Positions 50,326 through 58,245 of a stretch of 64,000 bases of DNA are shown here, one piece after another. The notes below the pieces were generated by a model that ran no database searches, had not been told where the DNA came from, and saw only the letters and a list, made by a program, of their open reading frames with translations. The number at the start of each line of letters is the position of its first letter. Within the stretch, counting starts at the first letter, position 1. This DNA is from Alistipes sp. (GTDB lineage Bacteria; Bacteroidota; Bacteroidia; Bacteroidales; Rikenellaceae), in contig JAFSDP010000008.1 in NCBI GenBank assembly GCA_017436185.1, positions 62,001 through 126,000 on the forward strand, read 5' to 3'. The translations under genes and the position numbers were made by a program.

Positions 50326-52884
50326 ATGATTTTAGCAGATAAAATAGCCCAAGACGTTATTGGTGGCAACTATTTTCAATCGCTTTTTAATAAATGCGTA
50401 GAGTATTCATTCTATCAATTATTAAATTTAGACGATTCTATTTTATATTCTGAAAAAGAATATAAAGACTTATTGCGATTTGCTGAGCTTTTATCTCTTT
50501 CAACGATTTCAAAGTCCCGTAGTTATGCATATCAAATCGTAACATATCTTAATGCCTCGTATAAAAATGATCCATACTATTGTATGGTGGCTAAATCAGT
50601 ATATTATAATTTAGGTAACTTCCCTGCTATTAATTATTTAACTAAAGAAGATGGTAATAATACTGGCCTTCCCTTGGATAAAGCATTGCAGATTGCAGCT
50701 AAGAAAACTCTACAAGAAGTTCCTAATACAGAAGGGGTGTATTTTACGGATATCCAATATGAACTATATTCTGGATTAAGTGAATCTAGTGAGTTCAGTT
50801 TCTCGGGACCAACATCTATGGGTAAATCATTTATTATAAAAGCATTTATTCGTAAAATAATACATAATAGGCCTTCGGAGAATTTGGCTATAATTGTGCC
50901 AACTAGAGCTTTAATCAGTCAATTTACTCTCGAAATAAAGAGGGAACTAGGAGAACAATTAGAAAATAATAAATATAAAGTTGTTACAAATTCAAATATA
51001 TCAGAGCTTATTATAGAGAGTAATACCAATCTAATTTTGGTATTAACCCCAGAAAGACTTATTAGCTATTTGTCACAAGAGGAGAACCCTGCAATAGGCT
51101 CTCTGTTTATTGATGAGGCTCATAAAATTGCACAAGATGATACTAGAAGCATTACGACATATGTTGCAATTGAAAAGGTGTTAAAGAGATACCCTACAAC
51201 AAAACTATATTTCTCATCCCCTAATGTGTCAAATCCGGAGATCCTAATGAGATTATTTAGGAAGAATGAACGCAATTGTTTTAAAACAGAAGAAACAACT
51301 GTCGCTCAGAATATATTTTTTTCGGATTTAACTGATGGTGTGTTTTCATACTTGAATGGTGACGAATTCAAGATTATTTCTGTGGCCATTCCAGAAACTG
51401 CAAAAACAATCAATGGTTTTTTATGTACATACGGTAAAGAGAGTAATTTGGTATATTGCAATGGCGTAAGTCGTACAATTGCTTATGCAACCGAATTTGT
51501 TAAAGCCCTACAAATAGATAATAAACAATGTGCTAATAAGAACTTAAAAAAGGCCTCTAAAATTATTGGAGAATATATTCATCCAGATTATTATCTAGCA
51601 GATATTATTAAAAAAGGGGTAGCATATCATTTTGGCAATATGCCACAGTTGATACGTAATTTAATCGAGACGCTATATAAAAATGGAGATATCCAATACA
51701 TTTTCTGTACATCAACATTGTTGGAGGGCGTGAATATGCCAACCCAGAACTTATTTATTCTTGATAATAGAAAGCATAGGTCTAGTCTTAAAGCTATTGA
51801 TTTTTGGAATCTTGCAGGACGCGCAGGGCGTATGTCTCAGGAGTTGCAAGGCAATGTATTTTGTGTAAAGCATGAAGATTGTGATTGGTCTGATCGGACT
51901 TTCATTAAAGATAAGAGGATAGAACTTACTCCTACTATATATAATCGTATCGATCGCAACTTAAAAAGGATTGAAAATTTAATTAAGAACAATGAAATAA
52001 AGTCTGGTTCTGAGGAAGAGAAAAGAATCCTGCGCTATATTGCCAATATTATTTGTATTGACACATTAGAACCTCAAAGTGGCTATAGCAGCCCCATAAT
52101 TGATGAGTTAATAAGGAAAAATAAGTCTGAACTAATAGAACTGGCAAAGAGCAAGGGAAAGGATGTAAAAGTCCCATATTCACTATTAAATTCTAATGAA
52201 TCTATAGATGTTAAAGTTCAAGATTCCGTATATAGCCATATACTTAAATTACATGAAAGAGGTGAACAGATTAAATTGCCCAATGAGATAAATTATGAGA
52301 ATTGTAGGCGTATATTAGAGGATTTCTATGAACTATATAAGTGGGAAGATGCTCATATCAAAGAACTGAATAATAAAAATAGCTTAAGATATTATGCGTT
52401 TATAATGAATCAATGGATTAATGGGATTAGCTTAAATCAAATAATATCAGATTCTATTAAATACAAAGCAGAGAATCCTTCATATATACGATTGGCATCA
52501 GGAAATAGCGAGATATTTAACTCAGATAATAAAGAGCATGTAAATATTTTAATAGGTGATATCATTCGAGATATAGAGAAGGTTATTAGATTCTACTTTG
52601 AAAAATACTTTAATCATTATTTTTTAATAGTCAAACATATCTTAGGAGAAGGAAGTGCTGGAGAAAATTGGGCGACATTGCTTGAGTATGGAACACAAAA
52701 TAGAATTGTAATAGCATTGCAGAATTTAGGATTATCTAGATATACGGCAAGTATAATATATAATACTTGTCTTCATTCATTGGTGATAGAAAACAACAAA
52801 CTGAAAGGGTATGATAAGTTTGGAATTCTAAAAGGCCTTAAACATCCATCTTTAGAATACGATGAGGTAAGTGAATTGTTGTAA
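50326..52884 (+). CDS. hamB: Hachiman helicase HamB
   Basis: 852 aa superfamily 2 helicase. Walker A GPTSMGKS at about 161-168, VPTRALISQF (Ia), LTPERLISYL, DEAH at about 262-265 in FIDEAHKIAQDD, FSSPNVSN (III), STLLEGVNMPTQNLFILDN and NLAGRAGRM (VI, QxxGRxGR-like). It is a Ski2/HelQ-like DNA helicase that senses aberrant DNA ends and controls HamA. It is complete. It is followed by a terminator shared with the integrase on the opposite strand. Confidence 0.93.
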   Translation: MILADKIAQDVIGGNYFQSLFNKCVEYSFYQLLNLDDSILYSEKEYKDLLRFAELLSLSTISKSRSYAYQIVTYLNASYKNDPYYCMVAKSVYYNLGNFPAINYLTKEDGNNTGLPLDKALQIAAKKTLQEVPNTEGVYFTDIQYELYSGLSESSEFSFSGPTSMGKSFIIKAFIRKIIHNRPSENLAIIVPTRALISQFTLEIKRELGEQLENNKYKVVTNSNISELIIESNTNLILVLTPERLISYLSQEENPAIGSLFIDEAHKIAQDDTRSITTYVAIEKVLKRYPTTKLYFSSPNVSNPEILMRLFRKNERNCFKTEETTVAQNIFFSDLTDGVFSYLNGDEFKIISVAIPETAKTINGFLCTYGKESNLVYCNGVSRTIAYATEFVKALQIDNKQCANKNLKKASKIIGEYIHPDYYLADIIKKGVAYHFGNMPQLIRNLIETLYKNGDIQYIFCTSTLLEGVNMPTQNLFILDNRKHRSSLKAIDFWNLAGRAGRMSQELQGNVFCVKHEDCDWSDRTFIKDKRIELTPTIYNRIDRNLKRIENLIKNNEIKSGSEEEKRILRYIANIICIDTLEPQSGYSSPIIDELIRKNKSELIELAKSKGKDVKVPYSLLNSNESIDVKVQDSVYSHILKLHERGEQIKLPNEINYENCRRILEDFYELYKWEDAHIKELNNKNSLRYYAFIMNQWINGISLNQIISDSIKYKAENPSYIRLASGNSEIFNSDNKEHVNILIGDIIRDIEKVIRFYFEKYFNHYFLIVKHILGEGSAGENWATLLEYGTQNRIVIALQNLGLSRYTASIIYNTCLHSLVIENNKLKGYDKFGILKGLKHPSLEYDEVSELL

Positions 52885-52955
52885 TAAGGGCATTTACAGA
52901 ATGTTTCAAGAAACTATTATCATAGTATAAGAGGATGTTGATGAAAAAATTAGAA

Positions 52956-52980
52956 GGGAGCCCAAAACCTTGGGCTCCTA
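52956..52980. terminator. Bidirectional terminator between hamB and integrase
   Basis: GGAGCCCA / TGGGCTCC stem with AAACCT loop. Confidence 0.75.
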
Positions 52981-52984
52981 CTGT

Positions 52985-54244
52985 TTATGTATTATCAGTT
53001 CCTTCCTCCTCACTTTCACCTCCGCTAAGGCTGAAGCTTGTGCCGCTGAGTTTGGCGGAGAGTTTATCCATCTCTCGGCTGACTGTTTGATCAACGATGC
53101 GGGCGTAGATTTGCGTGGTGGCGAGTTTGGTATGTCCGAGCATCTTGCTGATTGACTCGATGGACACGCCATTAGCGTAGGTTACGGTTGTTGCGAATGT
53201 GTGGCGGGCCAGGTGCGAGGTTACGCGTTTCTGGATGCCCAATGTGGTGGCTATCTCTTTGAGGTAGAGATTGTACTTGGCGTTGCTCAACACGGGCAGG
53301 AGATAGCCGTTAATGCGTGTCGGCTCGTATTTTTTCAGGATTGAAAGCGGTATGTCGAGCAATTTGACCTTTGATGCGACGCCAGTCTTGACGCGGTGTG
53401 TTTCAATCCACATCGAGCCGTCATCAGCCAAAACAAGGTTTTGTTCGGTCAATGATGCGGTGGTCGAGTAATCGAAGCCTGTAAAACAACAAAACACAAA
53501 GACATCGCGCACCTTCTCCAATCGTTTCTTCGTTGGTTTATAGTTGAGTATCAGCTCCAATTCGTGGCGAGTTAGGTAGCCTCTATCCTTCTTGACCTTC
53601 TTCAATCGCACATCGCAAAATGGGTCTTTCGCCATCAGTCCGCTCTTGAAACACATCGTGGTAATTCGCTTGAAGATACGCATCAACTTCTCGGCGGAAT
53701 TGGCTTGCAGGTGGTAATCAACCTTCAAATAGGCCTCAAAGTCGAGCACAAAATCTCTATCAACAAGAGATACCGGGATATCCGGACGATTGCGTTTCAC
53801 TCGCAGGAACTCTTCCAACCTGCGGAAAGTCAAGTCGAACTTATTGAATGTCGATTGCGTGATATCCACGCCAATAAGGTTCTCCTGTCTATCGTTGAAC
53901 TCGGCAAACACCGAAAGTAGCGTCTTGCTGGGTGCTTTCACGCCGAGGAACTCATCGCGCACCATTTGAGCCGTTACGGCCTCGCTCTGCTCGCACAGGC
54001 GATAATATATGGTATTTATGCGTGTAACGACGCTATCGAGGTAACGATTGGCTTGCAGTGCCTCGTGGCTATGCCCAATGGCTCGACCACTCTTGGCGTC
54101 CCAGATTTTCTCTGAAACACGAATTTTAAGGCTGAAACGAGCCTTTGTGCCGTTGATTGTAATGCGAACATAGATTGGGAGCATCTTCGCCTCGTCGCTT
54201 GCCTCCCACTTTGCATAGAATAGGATTCTGAATGTACTTTTCAT
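52985..54244 (-). CDS. Tyrosine recombinase / integrase, intact
   Basis: 419 aa from MKSTFRILFYAKWEASDEAK at 54244. It has an N-terminal arm-binding domain, a SAM-like core-binding domain (about 105-210) and a catalytic domain with TGFDYSTTASL (first Arg region, Arg replaced as in many Bacteroidetes elements), SHLARHTFATTV (HxxR), MLGHTKLATTQIYARIV with the nucleophile Tyr, then a low-complexity Ser/Glu tail. It is adjacent to the tRNA-Gly attachment site and probably drove integration of the island. A broken copy lies in inverse orientation at 35956-36899. Confidence 0.95.
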   Translation of the reverse strand: MKSTFRILFYAKWEASDEAKMLPIYVRITINGTKARFSLKIRVSEKIWDAKSGRAIGHSHEALQANRYLDSVVTRINTIYYRLCEQSEAVTAQMVRDEFLGVKAPSKTLLSVFAEFNDRQENLIGVDITQSTFNKFDLTFRRLEEFLRVKRNRPDIPVSLVDRDFVLDFEAYLKVDYHLQANSAEKLMRIFKRITTMCFKSGLMAKDPFCDVRLKKVKKDRGYLTRHELELILNYKPTKKRLEKVRDVFVFCCFTGFDYSTTASLTEQNLVLADDGSMWIETHRVKTGVASKVKLLDIPLSILKKYEPTRINGYLLPVLSNAKYNLYLKEIATTLGIQKRVTSHLARHTFATTVTYANGVSIESISKMLGHTKLATTQIYARIVDQTVSREMDKLSAKLSGTSFSLSGGESEEEGTDNT

Positions 54245-54508
54245 CTGACTGTTTTTTAGAAAGTGTAGGCAACTGCCAGTTGAGAAGTTTGTAGAAAGCC
54301 GAAAAAATATCAAAGTGTCCCCTCATTTCGAAGTAAGTGTCCCTTATTTTCACGGTGGATATTCGGAGGGACACTTCGAGGTTCTGGCTATGTCGGGTAG
54401 GGGCTCCACGGTGTCGAAACGATACCGACCGACAACAAATGAAAAACCCTCTGAAACGATGTTTCAAAGGGTTTTGCTTGATTTTGTCCTCAATTCTTTT
54501 GGACTTGG
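53302..54508 (-). repeat. Right arm of about 1.2 kb inverted repeat
   Basis: Reverse-complement partner of 35681-36897, with only scattered differences seen by eye. It includes the hairpin at about 54443-54481 and most of the integrase. Confidence 0.85.
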
Positions 54509-54526
54509 AGCGGAAAACGAGACTCG
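54505..54526 (-). other. att site at the right tRNA-Gly 3' end
   Basis: 18 bases of the tRNA 3' end plus 4 flanking bases; matches the left site at 35557-35578 at 20 of 22 positions in the same orientation. Confidence 0.65.
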
Positions 54527-54581
54527 AACTCGCGACCCCAACCTTGGCAAGGTTGTGCTCTACCAACTGAGCTATTTCCGC
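54509..54581 (-). tRNA. tRNA-Gly(GCC), right copy
   Basis: 73 nt, identical to the left copy at 35368-35440 and on the opposite strand. The anticodon GCC and all stems are intact. Its 3' end faces the island. Confidence 0.95.
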
Positions 54582-54624
54582 ATTATGTTTTTGAACCGCT
54601 CAACCTTTATCGGTTTTGCGAGTG

Positions 54625-54632
54625 CAAAGGTA
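54625..54632 (-). promoter_or_regulatory. -7 element TACCTTTG of the right tRNA-Gly
   Basis: TACCTTTGCACTCGC. The rest of the 337-bp gap (54582-54918) is A/T-rich with no supported gene. Confidence 0.65.
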
Positions 54633-54868
54633 GTAGCTTTTTTTCATTCTCCAAAACTTTTTGCAAAAAAAATACAAAAAAATCGCATTTTTTTCGAAAA
54701 ACACCCTCCGAGCCCTCCATTTCGGCACTTTTTGTCCCAAACCTCCTGCGGAAAACGAAGCCTGCTCGCATAATAATCCATACGTAAAAGTACCGTTCGT
54801 CCGCTTTTAATATCCCCTATGTTGATAGATTTTGATTGAAAATAATGTTGCAGAGTCAATTTTTTTCT

Positions 54869-54876
54869 TACTTTTG
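54869..54876 (+). promoter_or_regulatory. -7 element TACTTTTG for the DUF4369/TlpA gene
   Basis: TACTTTTG, 43 bp before the ATG at 54919. Confidence 0.5.
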
Positions 54877-54918
54877 TGATATAAAGTACATCTGAATTAA
54901 TCCAAAAAGTTAATAGTT

Positions 54919-56049
54919 ATGAAACATCTCATTAAATTTTATTGTGCGATGTTGGTCTTGGGGTTGGCGTCGTGTTCCAAAGCGCAAATTGAGATCTCTT
55001 TTGAGGGGTTTACGAATGATACGGTAATACTTTTCAGCGCCCCTATCAAAGATTATGTAAGTGCCTCCTCGGACTCAGAATTAAAGATAGATACTCTTCT
55101 CATCAAGAATAATCTTTTGCAGATTCCTGCTGCTGACGAGTCGATGTATTGGCACTTCTCGTTTAAGGAGACGGACGATAATAGCCCGAATTTTACACGT
55201 CGTGCAATCGACGTCATAACTCAGCCGAAGGATCGTATCAAGTACAAAGTGTGGCGCACCGCTGAGCAGTTTGAGTATGAGGCGAAGGGTAGCGACTATG
55301 CCGAAGGTGTTGCAGATTTTGATCGATATGTATTGCCAATAGCGCTCGAAATTGATCGTATTGATCGTGGTGTAGTGGAGAATTGGGAGATTATACGACC
55401 GCTGTATGACAAGCGTCGTGCAATGGCTGCGGAGTGGTTGAAGAATAACTTGGATAGTCCGGCTGCCATATATGTATTGGTAGCGGAGGTTGCAGCAGAT
55501 GTATTTTTGGAGTATTATGATAGTTTGTTGCCGATGATCGAGTGCTCGGAGCTGGCTCCTATTGTCAAGCAACGTAAGCAGGCGGCCGATATGCAGGTTG
55601 CGACGACGCAAGCGAAGGCGAATGTTAAGGAGGGTGCGGTGGCTCCACAGTTTACTCTTTGCGACAACGATGGTCGTGCGGTTGAACTCTCGTCGTTCCG
55701 TGGGAAATGGGTCGTATTAGATTTTTGGGGAAGTTGGTGCGGCTATTGCATAAACGGTATTCCGAAGATGTTGCAGGCGTATGACGAGGTTAAGGATAAA
55801 TGCGAGTTTATTGGTATTGCTTGTAACGACACGATGGACGCGTGGCTTGCTGCATTGGATAAGTACTCGATGCCTTGGGTGCAGCTGTTTAACTCGAATG
55901 ATGTGGCGCCCGCAGACAATGTGAGTGTGAAGTATGCCATTGAGGGTTTCCCGACCAAGATCATCATAACGCCCGAGGGCGAGATTCATAAGATATTTGT
56001 TGGCGAAGACTCGGGCTTCTATACGGAGTTGGCGAATGTCGTCAAATGA
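54919..56049 (+). CDS. TlpA-like thioredoxin lipoprotein with DUF4369-like N terminus
   Basis: 376 aa lipoprotein (lipobox GLASC near residue 19). An N-terminal beta domain (about 25-130, DUF4369-like) precedes a helical linker. The C-terminal thioredoxin fold (about 230-376) has VVLDFWGSWCGYCINGIPKM (CxxC as CGYC) and the cis-Pro in EGFPTKIII. It reduces disulfides of exported proteins in the periplasm. Two-domain proteins of this type are very common in Bacteroidales. The gene stands alone with its own promoter. Confidence 0.9.
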   Translation: MKHLIKFYCAMLVLGLASCSKAQIEISFEGFTNDTVILFSAPIKDYVSASSDSELKIDTLLIKNNLLQIPAADESMYWHFSFKETDDNSPNFTRRAIDVITQPKDRIKYKVWRTAEQFEYEAKGSDYAEGVADFDRYVLPIALEIDRIDRGVVENWEIIRPLYDKRRAMAAEWLKNNLDSPAAIYVLVAEVAADVFLEYYDSLLPMIECSELAPIVKQRKQAADMQVATTQAKANVKEGAVAPQFTLCDNDGRAVELSSFRGKWVVLDFWGSWCGYCINGIPKMLQAYDEVKDKCEFIGIACNDTMDAWLAALDKYSMPWVQLFNSNDVAPADNVSVKYAIEGFPTKIIITPEGEIHKIFVGEDSGFYTELANVVK

Positions 56050-56161
56050 TAGATGTCGGGCGGGGAGGTGCTCTACGGTTAGCGTGCTGAAACGTTGCCG
56101 CTAATTGTGCTTTTTGGCTTTGTGGCGTAAAAAATATAACGCAACAAAGCCAAATTTTATG

Positions 56162-56169
56162 TACCTTTG
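56162..56169 (+). promoter_or_regulatory. -7 element TACCTTTG for the MFS gene
   Basis: It overlaps a TTG at 56167 that would extend the ORF, so the ATG at 56194 is the start. Confidence 0.6.
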
Positions 56170-56193
56170 TCGTCGATAAATATCGATTGGACT

Positions 56194-57420
56194 ATGCAAC
56201 AGATTCCAAATTGCGCCCCCGCAAAGGATCGCCTTTGGACGCGCGACTATATATTTATATGTGCAGCAGCGTTTTTGCTGTCGTTTTCGTTCTTCTTGTT
56301 AGTGCCCACGTTGCCGTTCTATCTGCGTGATACGTTCGGGATTGGGCAGTCGATGGTCGGAGTGGTGCTGTCGTGCTACACGATTGCGGTGCTGTGTGTG
56401 CGCCCGTTTTCGGGATTTATGGCCGATACGTTTCCGCGAAAGCGAATGTATGTGATAGCCTATTCGCTCTTTGTGGCGACCTTCTTCGGCTATCTGACCA
56501 TCACGACGGCGTTGTCGATATTCATTGCGTTGCGAATTTTCCACGGTTTGACATTCGGTACTCTGACGACCACGGGTAATACGCTCGTGATCGATATTAT
56601 GCCCTCGTCGCGCCGAGGTGAGGGCTTGGGTTACTATGGCGTGATGGGTAATATGGCGATGGCGTTTGGCCCGATGGCGGGTCTGTTTATCATATCGTCG
56701 GGCAACTACGATCTGCTGTTTTGGAGCTCGATCGCCTCAGGCGGTCTGGGATTGATGTTCGGCTCGTTGGTGCGCGCGCCACGCAAGGCGCCTGCTCCGC
56801 AACCCAATCGAGCGCTGTCGATCGACCGTTTCTTCCTGATCGAGGGAATCCCTGCCAGCATAGCATTCTTTATGTTGGCAATTCCGTATGGTATGACCTC
56901 GTCGTATATGGCGCTCTATGCCGAGCAGTCGGGTATCACGTCGAGTTCGGGACTGTTTTTTACGGTGATGGCATTGGGTTTGGTGTCGTCGCGTCTAAAT
57001 TCGGGTAAGCGTGTCGATCGCGGATTGGTTACGCAGACGATTCGTGCGGGTATTGTTGTGGCTCTTGTTGGTGTTACGGGCGAGGCTCTGCTATCGACCG
57101 TGGCCGAGTGGAACCAGACGGCAGGATATGTGCTCTATTTTGCGTCGGCGCTGCTGATTGGTTATGGATATGGAACGATGTTTCCGGCATACAACACGCT
57201 GTTTATCAACCTTGCGCCCAACTCGCGTCGTGCGACGGCAAATGCAACCTACCTGACGGGTTGGGACGTAGGTATCGGTTGCGGAATGTTGCTCGGTGGC
57301 TGGCTTTCGGAGCGTAGTTTTGCGTTGTGCTATGCCGTAGGTGCGGCGTTGGTTGTGCTGGCGTTGGTATGGTTTGTGGTGCGCGTAACGCCCCATTTTA
57401 ATAAGAATAAATTGAGATAA
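56194..57420 (+). CDS. MFS transporter
   Basis: 408 aa, 12 TM helices. The motif-A-like loop between TM2 and TM3 reads GFMADTFPRKRMY, and RIFHGLTFGTLTTTGNTLVI is the motif-B/C region of drug:H+ antiporter type carriers. The central basic loop (RAPRKAPAPQPNR) separates the halves. Arabinose/multidrug efflux-type MFS proteins are the nearest-looking group. The substrate is unknown. The radical SAM gene follows after 8 bp, probably an operon. Confidence 0.9.
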   Translation: MQQIPNCAPAKDRLWTRDYIFICAAAFLLSFSFFLLVPTLPFYLRDTFGIGQSMVGVVLSCYTIAVLCVRPFSGFMADTFPRKRMYVIAYSLFVATFFGYLTITTALSIFIALRIFHGLTFGTLTTTGNTLVIDIMPSSRRGEGLGYYGVMGNMAMAFGPMAGLFIISSGNYDLLFWSSIASGGLGLMFGSLVRAPRKAPAPQPNRALSIDRFFLIEGIPASIAFFMLAIPYGMTSSYMALYAEQSGITSSSGLFFTVMALGLVSSRLNSGKRVDRGLVTQTIRAGIVVALVGVTGEALLSTVAEWNQTAGYVLYFASALLIGYGYGTMFPAYNTLFINLAPNSRRATANATYLTGWDVGIGCGMLLGGWLSERSFALCYAVGAALVVLALVWFVVRVTPHFNKNKLR

Positions 57421-57428
57421 CGATTTTT

Positions 57429-58208
57429 ATGGCAACTTCACTCTTTTCGGACGTAATTTTCGGGCCGATCCATTCGCGTCGATTGGGACTTTCGTTGGGT
57501 GTCAATCTGCTACCTACGGAGGCTAAGTTGTGCAATTTCGACTGCATCTATTGCGAGTGCGGTTGGAATGGCGACCATCGTGGATCGCGTCGATTCAACG
57601 ACCGAGCGACGGTGCGCGAACTGCTTGGCGAGCAACTGCGCAAGATGGCCGAGGCGGGGACACCGCCCGATGTGATCACATTCGCGGGTAATGGCGAGCC
57701 GACGATGCACCCTGATTTTGAGGCGATTATCGACGATACGATCGCTCTGCGTGATGAGCTTTGCCCGTCGGCACGAGTGTCGGTGTTGAGCAATGCGACG
57801 ATGATCGGACGCGAGTCGGTGCGTCGTGCGTTGGAGCGTGTCGATAACAATATTTTGAAGCTCGACTCGGCATTTGACGCGACCGTGCAACTGATGAACA
57901 ACCCGCAGCAGGCCGACTATACGGTCGAGCGAACGGTGCGCGAGATGGAGCGTTTCGAGGGTCGAATGATCTTGCAGACGATGTTCCTGCGTGGCAGAGT
58001 GGGGGAGTGCCCGATTGACAATACGACCGAGCGAGAGGTTGAGGCGTGGTTGAAGATTGTGGAGCGTATTCGTCCTCAGCGAGTTATGGTATATACGATC
58101 GACCGCGATACGCCACTCGAAACCCTCGCGAAGGTATCGGTCGAGGAGTTGCGACGGATAGCCGAACGGGTCGAGGCGTTGGGCATTGAATGTTCGGTAG
58201 CGGGATAA
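57429..58208 (+). CDS. Radical SAM protein
   Basis: 259 aa. CNFDCIYCECG provides the CxxxCxxC motif for the [4Fe-4S] cluster near residues 36-43. GPIHSRRLGLSLGVNLLP upstream and VITFAGNGEPTMHP (GGE-like AdoMet site) are typical of the radical SAM subgroup related to MoaA-like/wybutosine-type proteins. The product is unknown. It ends with a strong terminator. Confidence 0.88.
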   Translation: MATSLFSDVIFGPIHSRRLGLSLGVNLLPTEAKLCNFDCIYCECGWNGDHRGSRRFNDRATVRELLGEQLRKMAEAGTPPDVITFAGNGEPTMHPDFEAIIDDTIALRDELCPSARVSVLSNATMIGRESVRRALERVDNNILKLDSAFDATVQLMNNPQQADYTVERTVREMERFEGRMILQTMFLRGRVGECPIDNTTEREVEAWLKIVERIRPQRVMVYTIDRDTPLETLAKVSVEELRRIAERVEALGIECSVAG

Positions 58209-58245
58209 TAAAGAAGGCGTTGCTTGCGGCAACGCCTTCTTTATT
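58208..58245. terminator. Bidirectional terminator between radical SAM gene and dxs
   Basis: AAAGAAGGCGTTGC / GCAACGCCTTCTTT stem. Confidence 0.88.
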
